Shown in pieces: positions 38,130 to 49,258 of a DNA stretch of 64,000 nucleotides. Both the position numbers and the translations under genes were made by a program. Each line of letters opens with the position of its first letter. Within the stretch, counting starts at the first letter, position 1. The notes beneath the pieces were generated by a model. The model ran no database searches. It had not been told where the DNA came from and saw only the letters and a list, made by a program, of their open reading frames with translations. Location: the NCBI RefSeq assembly GCF_902686445.1, contig NC_062217.1:88779758-88843757 (forward strand), written 5' to 3'. This DNA comes from Sciurus carolinensis. Taxonomy: Eukaryota > Chordata > Mammalia > Rodentia > Sciuridae.

Positions 38130-38249
38130 ACAAATTATGTTGAAGGGGCAGGCCATATAGCTCACCTAGTAGAGTGCCTGCCTCTCATGCTGGAGGCCCG
38201 GGTTCAAGTCCCCAGCACTGTGGGAATGTGGAAATAACAAATTATGTTG
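38130..38249 (+). mobile_element. tRNA-derived SINE or tRNA retrocopy, no poly(A), perfect 13-bp TSD
   Basis: A tRNA-like body of about 90 bp has an A box (TAGCTCACCTAGTAGAG, near 38,158), an anticodon-arm-like GCCTGCCTCTCATGCTGG, a strong B box (GGTTCAAGTCCCC, near 38,201), and then AGCACTGTGGGAATGTGG. ACAAATTATGTTG is present at 38,130-38,142 and 38,237-38,249 without mismatch. Unlike the ID SINEs nearby it has no long A tail, only GGAAATA before the right repeat. The A box sequence is not that of an intact cellular tRNA and there is no acceptor stem pairing that I can support, so it is not a functional tRNA gene. Confidence 0.82.
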
Positions 38250-38334
38250 GTTCCTTGAAAGGATCAAAAGCTTACTTTATGGATTTACAGAGGATACTGA
38301 AGAAATTAGGCATGTGACTCATGGATTCTCTCTG
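38250..38334. other. Short spacer
   Basis: No feature recognised. Confidence 0.4.
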
Positions 38335-38705
38335 TCCTCCAAATTGAAGACAAAAGTAGATGGAATTGGAGAATATCATGCTAAGTGAAATAAGCCAATC
38401 CCAAAAAACCCAAAGGCAGAATGTTTTCCCTGATAAGTGGAGAATTATATAATGGGGGTGGGGAGGTCAGTAGTGAGAGAAGAATGGGGGAACTTTAGAT
38501 TATGTAGAAGAAAATGAGAGGGAGGGGGGTATGAAAAATGGTGGAATGAGACAGACATCATTACCCTATGTATATATATGTATGATTACACAAATGGTAT
38601 GAATCTACATCTTGTACAACCATAGAAATGAAATGATGTACCCCATTTGTGTACAATGAATCAAAATACAGTCTGTAAAAAATTAAAAGACAAAAAAAAA
38701 AAGTG
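38335..38705 (+). mobile_element. Short 5'-truncated L1 (3' end only)
   Basis: Starts in the last codons of ORF2 (GGAATTGGAGAATATCATGC, AGTGAAATAAGCCAATCCC), continues through CTGATAAGTGGAGAATTAT, a G-rich 3'UTR (GGGGGTGGGGAGG near 38,454; GGGAGGGGGG near 38,519), ATTACCCTATGTATATATAT and CCCCATTTGTGTACAATGAA, to an A-rich tail at about 38,692-38,702. The telomere-like array of F, D and E is absent. Confidence 0.9.
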
Positions 38706-39226
38706 GGAGAAAAATAAGTAGATGGGATTACCTGGGAAAGACCTGCCTGGGAGCCTTTGTTCTTGATCTGACTTTATATAGAAGATCTCAATCAACAATC
38801 CATGATTCGATAGGCATGTTTGAGATGTTAACTTTTGTTTCCATTTTATACACGCTGGAAAAGAGGGAAGAAGAATCAGTTTGATGATTGCATCCAAGAG
38901 AATTATGCATTACTTGGAGATATAAAAAGGATCATATATGAAAAATAGAAAAAATAATCATTAAATTGTACGCTGCATAGTTTAATATAACAGTAGGGAT
39001 TGAGAGAAGAGGAATATATATGGAGGATCTCAGTCTTCTGGGAAGAAAATAATATTGAAGCTAGACTTTTACAAATACATGTTACTAGCATGCTGAGCAG
39101 GAGGGGGTGGGTGGGCAACCAACAAGGAAAAAGAAATTTCAAGGTAAAGGATGTAGATTGCCTTAAATTGGAGAATATACTTATTTTGGAGTTGGGGGCA
39201 TTAATTTAGATTGCTAAATTATGGTG
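38706..39226. other. Unrecognised DNA
   Basis: No supported feature. Short frames at 38,661-39,209 on either strand have no domain. Confidence 0.4.
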
Positions 39227-39242
39227 AAGATATATTCAATGT
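39227..39242. repeat. Left TSD of L1 element F (16 bp)
   Basis: AAGATATATTCAATGT here is repeated without change at 45,162-45,177, immediately after the L1 tail. It fixes both ends of element F. Confidence 0.97.
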
Positions 39243-39969
39243 CCTCTGGGACCAGGGCAGGGAAGCCAGAGAATTCTACAGGCGGCCCTGCTCCCTCCAG
39301 GAGCAGGCTCTTTCCACGGGGCGATCCAAGTTGGCGGACTAGAGGGTGACTGCATCTCCTGTCACTCCAGAATCCAGAATTCAAGAAGGGGAGGCATTGA
39401 GAGACTCGGACTAAAATAGAGCCACGGGGTGAGTCTCCCCCACCAGGTGAAGCTCGGCCTGTGCAGCAGGCCCTGATAGGGGCGGCTTCTCAGAGCAGGG
39501 CAGGGCAGCAAGAGTCTTCCCCAGGTAGCCCTGCTCCCTCTGGCAGTGGGCTCCTCCCACATGGCCAGCTTCTCAGAGCAGGCACCCCAGTGAGAGCCTT
39601 TCTGCACAGAACCAGCTCCAAGTCCGGAGCCAGTGGCGAGCTCCAGCCCACAGGCAGATTCAGGGACCAGGACAGGGCAGCCAGGGACTTCTCCAAGCAG
39701 CTCTGCTCCCTCCAGTGGCAGGCTCCTTTCACGGTCAGCTTCTCAGAGGAGATCACCCAGTGAGAGCCTTTCCGCACAGAGCCAGCTCCAAGTCCTGGAA
39801 CCAGTAGTGGGCTAGGAGCAGCTTTCTTTGGAAGCATTGCATTATCAAGTTCCTCCAAGACTTCAGGCTACTGAAGGCTGGGAGCTGATATACTGTAAAT
39901 CTACAGGGACACTATAAGCCAATAGAGGAAATCTGCAATATCTCAGACTCCCACTGGTATCTGACTAAT
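39243..39969 (+). promoter_or_regulatory. L1 F 5'UTR / internal promoter with repeated units
   Basis: GC-richer than its surroundings. The canonical L1 start (GGGGCGATCCAAGTTGGCGG) lies at 39,319, with a degraded YY1-like site CAAGTTGGC at 39,327-39,335. About 75 bp precede it and resemble an internal unit (GGACCAGGGCAGGGAAGCCA at 39,249 against GGACCAGGACAGGGCAGCCA at 39,664). Inside, GCTTCTCAGAG recurs at 39,485, 39,568 and 39,738 and CCAGCTCCAAGTCC at 39,613 and 39,783, giving units of about 170 bp plus a partial one. Such tandem units are known to act as promoters in rodent L1s; activity here is inferred. Confidence 0.8.
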
Positions 39970-41013
39970 ATGAGAAAATGAGGGAAGAAAATATCCCAAA
40001 CAAACCTAGATACTATAACAATAAAATCCAATGATAGCACAGAAGAAGAAATGTCAGAAAGGGAGTTCAGACTGTACATAATTAAAACAATCAGGGAAGC
40101 AAATAAGGAGATGAAAGAGCAAATGCAGGCTTTGAAGGAGGAGATGAAAGAGCAAATGCAGGCATTAAATGATCACACCAATCAACAGTTGAAAGAGCAA
40201 ATATGAGAAGCAAAAGATCATTTCAATAAAGAGTTAGAGATACTGATAAGAAAAAAACAGATATCGTTGAAATGAAGGAAACAATAAACCAAGTTAAAAA
40301 CTCCATAGAAAGCATAACCAATAGGATAGAACACCTGGAAGACAGAACTTCAGCCATTGAAGAAAAAATACTTAATCTTGAAAACAAAGTTGACCAAACA
40401 GAGAAGATGGTAAGAAATCATGAACAGAATCTACAAGAATTATGGGATATCATGAAAGGAACAAATTTAAGAATTATTGGGATTGAGGAAGGCTTAGAGA
40501 AACAAACCAAAGAAAAGAACAATCTATTCAATGAAATAATATCAGAAAATTTCCCAAATCTGAAGAATGAAATGGAAAACCAAGTACAAGAGGCTTATAG
40601 GACTCCAAATACACAAAATTACAACAGACCCACAAAAAGACACATTACTATGAAAATACCTAACATACAAAATAAAGAGAATTTTAAAGTCCGCGAGAGA
40701 AAAGAATCAAATTACATTCAGGGGGAAACCAATAGGAATATCAGCAGATTTTTCAATCCAGACCCTAAAAGCTAGAAGTGCCTGGAACAACATTTACCAA
40801 CTCCTGAAAGAAAATGGATGCCAAACAAGAATCTTATACCCAGCAAAACTTACTTTCAGATTTGGCGACGAAATAAGATCCTTCCATGATAAACAAAAGC
40901 TAAAGGAATTTACAAAAAGAAAGTCGGCATTAGAGAACATTCTCAGCAAAATATTCCACGAGGAAGAGATGAAAAACAACGATGCAAATCAGCAAAGGGA
41001 GGAACTAGTCTAA
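39970..41013 (+). pseudogene. L1 F ORF1 (RNA-binding chaperone), broken
   Basis: ORF1p normally forms coiled-coil trimers that coat L1 RNA. The expected ATG at 39,970 is followed after two codons by TGA. The coiled coil includes an 11-residue repeat (33 bp, 40,108-40,173, EMKEQMQALKE-type). A second TGA replaces an Arg codon near 40,204. The frame at 40,272-40,775 covers the rest of the coiled coil and the RRM (NLRIIGIEEGLEKQ near 40,468), then shifts before the C-terminal domain near 40,690. Full length would be about 347 codons, close to the usual 330-370 for mammalian ORF1. Not functional as read. Confidence 0.92.
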
Positions 41014-41044
41014 AGGAATAGCCAAAGAAAGGAGAAACCAAATC

Positions 41045-44000
41045 ATGTCAAAAAACAAAAATGAGTCAAATGACTGGGAATACAAATCATAACTCAATAA
41101 TAACCCTGAATGTTAATGGCCTGAATTCATCAATCAAAAGACATAGACTGGCAGATTGGATTAAAAAGAAAAATCCAACAATATGCTGCCTGCAAGAGAC
41201 TCATCTCATAGAAAGAGATACCCATAGACTAAAGGTGAAAGGATGGGAAAAAACATACCATGCACATGGACACAGCAAAAAAGCTGGGGTATCCATCCTC
41301 ATTTCAGATAACGTGGACTTCAAGCCAAAACTAGTCAGAAGGGATAAAGAAGGACATTACATGCTGCTTAAGGGAAGCATAAATCAGCAAGACATAACAA
41401 TCATAAATATCTATGCCCCGAATATTGGCTCATCCATGTATGTCATACAAATCCTTCTCAATTCCAGAAATCAAATAGACCACAACACAATAATACTAGG
41501 CAATTTTAACACACCTCTCTCACCACTGGATAGATGTTCCAAACAAAAATTGAATAAAGAAACCATAGATCTCAATAACACAATCAACAATTTAGACTTA
41601 ATGGACATATATAGAATTTACCATCCAACAAAGAATGAATACATTTCTTCTCAGCAGCACATGGATCCTTCTCTAAAATAGACCATATTTTATGCCACAA
41701 AGCTACTGTTAGCAAATGCAAGAAGATAGAGATACTACCTTGTATTCTATCGGATCATAATGGATTGAAATTAGAAATAAATGACAGAATAACAAACAGA
41801 AACTTCTCCAATACCTGGAGATTAAATAATACGCTATTATATGATGAATGGATAACAGAAGACATCAGGAGGGAAATAAAAAAAAATTCTTAGAAGTAAA
41901 CGAGAACAAAGACACATCATATCAAAATCTCTGGGACACTATGAAAGCAGAACTTAGAGGAAGATTTATTTCATGGGGCACATTCAACAAAAGAAGTAGA
42001 AATCAACAAACAACTTAACACTACAGCTCAAAGCCCTAGAAAAAGAAGAGCAGACCAACATCAAAAGTAGAAGACGGGAAACAGTTAAAATCACAGCCGA
42101 AATCAACGAAATTGAAACGAAAGAAACAATCGGAAAAATTAACAAAATAAATAGTTGGTTCTTTGAAAAAATAAACAAAATTGATAAACCCTTAGCCACA
42201 CTAGCAAAGAAAAAGAGGGAGAAAACTCAAATTACTAAAATTTGGAATGAACAAGGAAATATCACAACAGACACGAGTGAAATACAAAACATAATTAGAA
42301 GCTATTTTGAAAATCTATACTCCAACAAAACAGAAAACCTCTAAGACATTAACAAATTTCTAGAGACATAAAATTACCTAAACTGAACGAGTTGGACATA
42401 CACAACTTAAATAAACCAATTTCAAGCAATGAAATAGAAGAGGTCATCAAAAGCCTTCCAAAAAAGAAAAGTCCGGGACCAGATTCATTCTCAGCCGAGA
42501 TCTACAAAACCTTTAAAGAAGAGCTCATTCCAATACTCCTCAAAGTATTCCATGAAATAGAAGAGGAGGGAACCCTCCCAAACTCATTCTATGAAGCCAA
42601 TATCACCCTGATACCTAAACCAGACAGAGACACATCAAGGAAAGAAAATTTCAGACCTATATCCTTAATGAACATCGATGCAAAAATTCTCAACAAAATT
42701 TTAGCAAATCGCATACAAAAACATATTAAAAAGATAGTGTACCACGATCAAGTGGGTTTCATCCCAGGGATGCAAGGTTGGTTCAACATCAGGAAATCAA
42801 TAAATGTCATTCACCATATCAACAGACTTAAAGTCAAGAATCACATGATTATTTCAATAGATGCAGAAAAAGCATTCGATAAAGTACAGCATCCCTTCAT
42901 GCTCAAAACACTAGAAAAATCTGGGATAGTGGGAACATTCCTTAACATTGTAAAGGCCATCTACGCTAAGCCCATGGCCAATATCATTCTAAATGGTGAA
43001 AAACTGAAAGCATTCCTCCTAAAAACTGGAACAAGACAGGGATGCCCTCTTTCACCACTTCTATTCAACATTGTCCTTGAAACTCTAGCCAGAGCAATTA
43101 GACAGACCAAAGAAATTAAAGGGATACAAATTGGAAAAGACGAACTCAAACTATCCTTGTTTGCTGATGACATGATTATATATTTAGAGGAACCTGGAAA
43201 TTCTACCAGAAAACTTTTAGATCTCATAAGTGAATTCAGTAAAGTAGCAGGTTACAAGATCAATGCTCATAAATCCAATGCATTTTTATACATAAGTGAT
43301 AAATCTTCAGATAGAGAAATTAGGAAAACTACCCCATTTACAATAGCATCGAAAAACATAAAATACTTGGGAATCAATCTCACAAAAGAGGTGAAAGACC
43401 TCTACAATGAGAACTACAGAACATTAAAGAAAGAAATTAAAGGAAACCTTAGAAGATGGAAAGATTTCTCATGTTTTTGGATAGGCAGAATTAATACTGT
43501 CAAAATGGCCAGACTACCTAAACTGCTATACAGATTCAATGCAATTCCAGTTAAAATCCAAATGATGTACCTTACAGAAATAGAGCAAGCAATTATGAAA
43601 TTCATCTGGAAGAATAAAAAACCCAGAATAGCTACAGTAATCCTCAGTAGCAAGAGCAAAGCAGAGGGTATCACAATACCAGTTCTTCAATTCTATTACA
43701 AAGCAATAGTAACAAAAACGGCATGGTATTCGTATCAAAATAGACAGGTAGATCAATGGAACAGAATAGAGGACATGGCAGAAACTCAAATAAATACAAT
43801 TTTCTCATACTAGACCAATGGGCCAAAAACATGCAATGGAGAAAAGATAGCCTCTTCAACAAATGGTACTGGGAAAACTGGAAAACCATATGCAAAAGAA
43901 TGAAACTAATCCCCTATCTCTCACGGTGCACAAACCCAACTCAAAATGGATGAAGGACATAGGAATCAGACCAGGGACCCTGCATCTTATAGAAGAAAAA

Positions 44001-44884
44001 GTAGGTCCAAATCTTCAACTTGTTGACTTAGGATCAGACTTCCTTAACAGGACTCCCATAGCACAAGAAATAAAAGCAAGAATCAACAACTGGGATAGAT
44101 TCAAACTAAAAAGCTTTCTCTCAGTAAAGGAAACTATCAGTAATGTGAAGAGAGAGCGTACAGAGTGGGAGAATATCTTTGCCACTCATACTTCAGATAG
44201 AGTGTTAATTTCCGGAATATATAAAGAACTCAAAAAATTCTACACCAAGAATACAAATAATAAAATCAACAAATGGGCTATGGAAATGAACAGACACTTC
44301 ACAGAAGAAGATGTACAAGCAATCAACAGATATATGAAAAAATGTTCAACATCTGTAGTAATAAGAGAAATGCAAAACAAAACTACCCTAAGATTCCATC
44401 TCACCCCAATTAGAATGGGGATTATCAAGAACACAAGCAATAATAGGTCTTGACGTGGATGTGGGGAAAAAGGTACACTCATACATTGCTGGTGGGGTTG
44501 CAAATTAGTGCAGCCACTCTGGAAAGCAATATGGAGATTCCTCAGAAAGCTTGGAATGGAACCACCATTTGACTCAGCTATCCCACTCCTTGGCCTATAC
44601 CCAAAGGACTTAAAATCAGCATACTACAGATATACAGCCACATTAATGTTCATTGCTGCTCAATTCACCATAGCCAGATTATGGAACCAACCTAGATGTC
44701 CTTCAATTGATGAATGGATAAAGAAACTGTGGCATATATATTCAATGGAATATTACTCCGCCATAAAGAATGATAAAATTATGGCATTTGCAGGCAAATA
44801 GACAAAATTGGAGAATATCATGCTATGTGAGATAAGCCAATCTCTAAAAACTAAAGGATGAATGATCTCCCTGATAAGCGGATG
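41045..44884 (+). pseudogene. L1 F ORF2 (endonuclease/reverse transcriptase), broken
   Basis: ORF2p nicks target DNA and copies L1 RNA there. An APE-like endonuclease at 41,061-41,681 has NVNGLNSS, CLQETHL and the GNFNTPLSPLDRC stretch, where the GD of the GDFN motif has become GN. A 1-nt loss near 41,643 shifts the frame before the SDH motif. A further frameshift in an A-rich run near 41,880 and stops near 42,345 follow. The reverse transcriptase frame 42,392-43,813 holds [33 protein letters not shown] and the catalytic FADD at 43,160-43,171. It shifts near 43,780, resumes at 43,863-44,453 and again at 44,508-44,801, where TAG replaces a Trp codon. There are at least five breaks. Confidence 0.95.
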
Positions 44885-44895
44885 AGGACATATAA

Positions 44896-45022
44896 GGGGG
44901 GGTGGGAGGTGTTAGTGTTAGGGTTAGTGTTAGGTTTAGGGTTAGGGTTAAGGAGGGTGGTAAGAATGGAGGAAGGAAGGACTATATAGAGGGTAAAGAG
45001 GGGTGGGAGGGTGGGGGGAACG
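44896..45022 (+). repeat. L1 F 3'UTR: G-rich tract and telomere-like array
   Basis: GGGGGGGTGGGAGG at 44,896-44,909 leads into a hexamer array at 44,910-44,953 made of GTTAGT, GTTAGG, TTTAGG and GTTAGGGTTA units, close to vertebrate telomere TTAGGG. A second G-rich part follows (GGGTGGGAGGGTGGGGGG near 45,001). G-rich tracts in L1 3'UTRs can fold into G-quadruplexes; that is expected but not shown here. Confidence 0.93.
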
Positions 45023-45161
45023 GAAAAATAAAACAGAATGAATCAAACAACATTACCCTATGTAAATTTATGATTTCTCAAATGGTATGCCTTGACTCCA
45101 TGTAGAAGCAGAGAAACAACATGTATCCCATTTGTTTACAATAAAAAAAGAAATAAACAAA

Positions 45162-45177
45162 AAGATATATTCAATGT
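45162..45177. repeat. Right TSD of L1 element F (16 bp)
   Basis: AAGATATATTCAATGT, identical to 39,227-39,242. Confidence 0.97.
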
Positions 45178-45793
45178 GACATTTAAGTATTTCTCTTTTA
45201 TTTGAGGAATAGTAGGGAATCCTTGACAGGTTCGACTTGTTGGATGTTGATTCTATCACAGCTGTGTTTGCTTTTAATTTAAAAAAGCCTATATTTTATA
45301 TTTTGCAACGCACCATGTTGAGTAGATAATCACAAAAAATACTGGGCTTACAAAAATATAGAGAATGGAGTCTTTTTTTAATCACAAATACACATTTGAT
45401 TATTTTTATGTGACATACATTCACATTTGAACACATGTGTATTTGTACACACAAAACATTAACTCTAACAGAATTCCAAGTCTATTTATAAAAGTATGCA
45501 AGTAATTATGCTGTAATCATTATTATTTACTTGTGCAGTTAATCAACCATCAAGCCATAGTCTACCTACAGATAGGGTGTATCACAGTGACAGGTTTTAT
45601 TTGCTCTTCTGAAAGTTCAGATAATTTTGTTCCTATTCTTTTCTGTTGTTGACTTAATTCTTTGTCAGATTGTTTTCTCAGAGATTTATCTTTGTCCAAT
45701 TACTCTGACTTTTTAAAAAGAAAAACATGTTAGATTAATAGGCATTTTAAAGTGTATGAAACCTAACTTGTTAAGAGATACAATATGATCAAA
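45178..45793. other. Unrecognised AT-rich DNA
   Basis: No supported gene or interspersed repeat. Confidence 0.4.
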
Positions 45794-45920
45794 AATCTGT
45801 GTTTCAGGCAGTTGGTGGTATAGCTCAGTTGGTAGAGTGCTTGCCTTGTAAGCACAAGTCCAGAGTTCAGATCCCTCGCACTGCAGAGAAAAAAAAAAAA
45901 AGATGGCAATCTTTGTTTCA
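45794..45920 (+). mobile_element. tRNA-like SINE (ID-related) with A tail and TSD
   Basis: The body at about 45,807-45,886 has a good A box (TATAGCTCAGTTGGTAGAG), a hairpin GTGCTTGCCTTGTAAGCAC, and a B box-like AGTTCAGATCCC, then GCACTGCAGAG and A13. AATCTGTGTTTCA (45,794-45,806) and AATCTTTGTTTCA (45,908-45,920) flank it and match at 12 of 13 bases. The A box is closer to a real tRNA than in the ID at 1.5 kb, but no acceptor stem closes, so I call it a SINE and not a tRNA gene. Confidence 0.88.
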
Positions 45921-47560
45921 CATTTGAAATAAAAACATTTTAATTGCTTTAAAATGTATAAATTAAGCTGGTTTCAGATCCTTAAGGAGTTGGAATCTGA
46001 ATAATTTTATTTTATATTTTTAGGTTTTCTGCTTTTTAGTCCACTTCTATATAAAACAGAGAAGATCATGTCAACTTCAGATGCTGTCTTTACCTAATAT
46101 GGATATTCTGCTCCTACAACTTTGTTTCATTATTGCCACATATTATTATCCTTCCTATTCCTAGTTTTCTCTTTTGATGATCTCACTGTGCTTGGGATAT
46201 CCTTTATTTTATGCTATTCTATACAATCAGAACCCTGGAAGTAGCTTTCCAAAACTTCCCTTGCTGCTTTCTGGGTGCTCTTTTAAAACAATCTGTATAT
46301 GGCATATTGGCAAAATTTCTAAATACTGAGTTTTCTTATATTTATTTTGTCTTAAAGTTTAGAAACTTCCCTCAATCATAATTTTCAAGCAAAATGTATA
46401 GACAAATGAAATGATTAAAGAAAAGCAAATAAATTAAATGAGAGGAAAAAATAGTAACTATGATAGAGCAAATTTTTATGCACATTCTTCATCACTGCAA
46501 TTACATATGATTCTGGATTTTAAAATAAAGACAAATTAAGTTTTTAATACCTTAATCAAAACAAAGAAAAAGAAATCTTCAGGTGTTAAAAATAGCATAC
46601 ATTAAAGCCAAAGAAGTAAATATATAGAATCATAATGAGAACTTAAGAGTTCTACTAGAATCAGAGAGCTAGGTATTTTTAACAGACTCACAGGACCTGG
46701 TGGTATATCCTAGATGTATTTACTAAACACATGAATAAAGACATCAATCAGTTTTAGTTCCCAAGGTAAATGGAAAGTAGAACTTGAATAGCTATTATAC
46801 CTCTATCTCTGAAAGAATTTTCCCCACATTAGAAGGAAATAAAAAATTGTCCTTCCTATTGCCTAAGAAATGTAAAGTCGTACTCAAGTAGGAATGTTAT
46901 TCTACTTGAGACAGTTGTGAAAATGTTCTTTTTATGAGAAATCAGATCTATTGTTACAAATTTGTAACCAGGTAGAATAAAAAGAACTAAATTTACTTCC
47001 TGTCCTGAAAATTGAAACAAAGGAGGAGGAGGAGAGAAGGAGTGGGGGGCAGTGAAGAGGAGGAGGAAACAGACAAATATATGAACAGTGAACTTTAGAC
47101 ACTAAACATCAGGCAGCAAAACATAGGGAACACTGAAGGAAAGGAAACAAATGAGGTGTACCACCTAACTGCACTTGCTTACTAACTAGAGAATTTCTGA
47201 ATTGCAGTGTAAGAAGTGGAAAACCAGTTGAAGCATGGCAATCTCCCTACATTGAGAAGACAGAAGTCCAAGTCTCAATAGATCAAAGTGCTTCAAACTC
47301 ACAGGCAAAATATTAAAGAGGAAACAGCAGAGAAAGACTTGAAGAGCTACAGAAGGTTCACCTTTATGATGGAGCTGAACACTGATAATCAAATACACAT
47401 CATACAATTTCCTAAGACCCTGGAAATACCTGCACAAAAGGAGTAGACAAAACGATTCCAGGAATCACATAGTACTAAGGTTATTACCTATTCTCACCAG
47501 CAATAGAAGGTTTGGCAATTCACCGTGCATTAAATGGAGTACATAATTATAAGTGGTAGG
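45921..47560. other. Unrecognised AT-rich DNA
   Basis: About 1.6 kb without a confident feature. A GGAGGAGGAGGAGAG purine tract lies near 47,023-47,037. The 83-codon minus frame at 47,186-47,437 has no domain. Confidence 0.4.
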
Positions 47561-48990
47561 AAAAAGGTAGTCCTAGATTATTAGACCTTATTCTGTATAA
47601 TACAACTTCAAAAGAAAATCTTTGGAAAGAAAAAGTTGTTCGCAATTAACTTTCCATCCAAGAAAGTTTTATATTCTGGAAATATAAAATTTTCTAGGAT
47701 CTGATTAAAAATAATTTACAATATCCAACACCCAATCAAATATTTCCATGCACAGAAAGTCAGGAAAGCTTGATTCATAATGAGGAAAAACCAAAATAAA
47801 TACAAAACAAAACAAAATCAAACACAAAACACAGAAATGACAAATTTGGAATTAATATACAAAGTCATTGAAAGTCATTGAGCAATTATTTTTCAGTTCT
47901 GTATTTTAAATAAATGGCAATAAAGTAAGCATGTTAGGTAAGACATGGAAGAAATGTAAAGTTGAAACTGAAATTCTAGATATAAAAGCTCAATGCAAAA
48001 TATAAAAAAAAATACCCGATGTTTTATATGGTAGATTTGACATTGTAGAAAAAAATTATTGAACACAAAAACTTGGAAGTAGAATTATCCAAAGCAAAAC
48101 ACACTTAAAAACTAGGTTAAAAGGATAAGGGAGTGTAAAATGTGGGACAACTCAAGAGGCCCAATATATGTATAGAAGGATGAAATGATTCGAATTACAT
48201 ATTTTGAATAAATGGATTTAAAAATTGATTAAATTACAAATTCTCAAGTCCATGACTTGAAAGAATCCTATACACATTATTAATGAAGAAAATTACAAAA
48301 GAATATATTGATTTGTTTAAAATTAAAAGAATCCTAAACACATAAAGTACAAAAAATGAATATATTGTTCATTTAAATCTGGAGAAAAATATATAATTTA
48401 GACTCAAAGGGCAACTCAGAAAAACTATCTTTCAAAGTGAAAGTATTACTCAAAAGCAAATGAAGAGTTTTCCAGACATAGTAAATCTGAATTTGTCCTG
48501 AACATATCTGTACTTTAAACATGTTAAAATTAAGTTCCTTCAGAAAGAATGAAAATATCAAATGAAAGATTGAATCTAATGAAAGAAACTAGGAGCACAA
48601 AAATGCTAAATAGGTGGGTAAACAAAAAGCAATATTTTTATTTGATTTAGAAATATCTTTAAAGATATGTTAAGTCAAAAGCATTAACAATGTAATCTGA
48701 AATTTACATTTATGAGAGTAAGGCCAGAAAGTCCAATTGCACTCAGATGAGGTAATTATATTGCACATGAAGTTATATATTGTTATTTGAAATTTGACTG
48801 TAATAAGACATAAGTATATACCATATACCCTAAAGCAATCAGTTAAAAATTATAGTTCAAAATTTAACTCAGGTGGGATATACAATTATTAAAATATATA
48901 CAACTTATCTAAAAGAGGCAGAAAAGAAAAGAAGACACTCATAGAAAACATGGCAATATGAATCTATTTAAAACCAACTCTTTCAATAAA
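47561..48990 (+). mobile_element. Ancient L1M, left part (ORF1/ORF2 region), split by the young L1 block
   Basis: Worn L1M landmarks in order: CAAGAAAGTTTTATATTCTG-type ORF1/spacer sequence, AGGGCAACTCAGAAAAACTA near 48,408, GAAAGTATTACTCAAAAGCA, AAGTTCCTTCAGAAAGAATG near 48,533, then AAAAGCATTAACAATG and AAAGAGGCAGAAAAGAAAAG near 48,913. The sequence continues beyond the inserted L1 block at 57,644. A perfect 10-bp tandem (AAAGTCATTG x 2) lies at 47,861-47,880. No coding frame survives. Confidence 0.6.
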
Positions 48991-49003
48991 TACCAAAAAT
49001 ATT
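48991..49003. repeat. Left TSD of the E+D composite block (13 bp)
   Basis: TACCAAAAATATT, identical to 57,631-57,643. It touches the 3' tail of L1 D. Confidence 0.93.
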
Positions 49004-49203
49004 GTATTTTTTATTGTAAACAAATGGGATACATGATGTTTCTCTGTTCGTACATGGCGTAAAGACATACCATTTGTGTAATCATAAATTTACATAGGGT
49101 AATGTTGTTTGATTCATTCTGTTATTTTTTTCCCTTCCCCCCTCCCCTCCCACCCCTCTTTTCCCTCTATACAGTCCTTCCTTTCTCCATTCTTGCCCCC
49201 CTC

Positions 49204-49234
49204 CCTAACCCTTACTCTAACCCTAACACTAACC
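49204..49234 (-). repeat. Telomere-like array in the L1 D 3'UTR
   Basis: The plus strand reads CTAACCCTTACTCTAACCCT followed by AACACTAACCC, with G-rich sense sequence on both sides. Same place in the 3'UTR as in F and E. Confidence 0.92.
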
Positions 49235-49258
49235 CCTCCCACCCCCCATTATGTGTCA

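Larger units (their letters stand above)
39243..45161 (+). mobile_element. L1 element F: near full-length, 5.9 kb
   Basis: A whole L1 is bounded by a perfect 16-bp TSD. In order it has a repeated 5'UTR (39,243-39,969), ORF1 (39,970-41,013, broken), a short spacer, ORF2 (41,045-44,884, broken), a 3'UTR with a G-rich tract and telomere-like array (about 44,896-45,022), and an A-rich tail (45,141-45,161, AAATAAACAAAAA-type rather than pure A). The intact TSD and close match to element E point to a fairly recent insertion, but ORF1 and ORF2 both carry several breaks, so it cannot move on its own now. It inserted 0.5 kb right of another L1 3' end. Confidence 0.97.

Noticed and set aside
38143..38236. 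A functional tRNA gene
   Set aside because: The A box region does not match an intact tRNA, the acceptor stem does not pair, and a perfect TSD shows it is a retrocopy.
44910..44953. An interstitial telomere or chromosome-fusion scar
   Set aside because: The TTAGGG-like repeats occupy the same 3'UTR position in three separate L1 copies within 7 kb, so they are part of the L1 and not chromosome-end relics.
45812..45886. A functional tRNA gene
   Set aside because: A and B box similarity is good but no acceptor stem closes, an A tail follows and a TSD flanks it, so it is a SINE.
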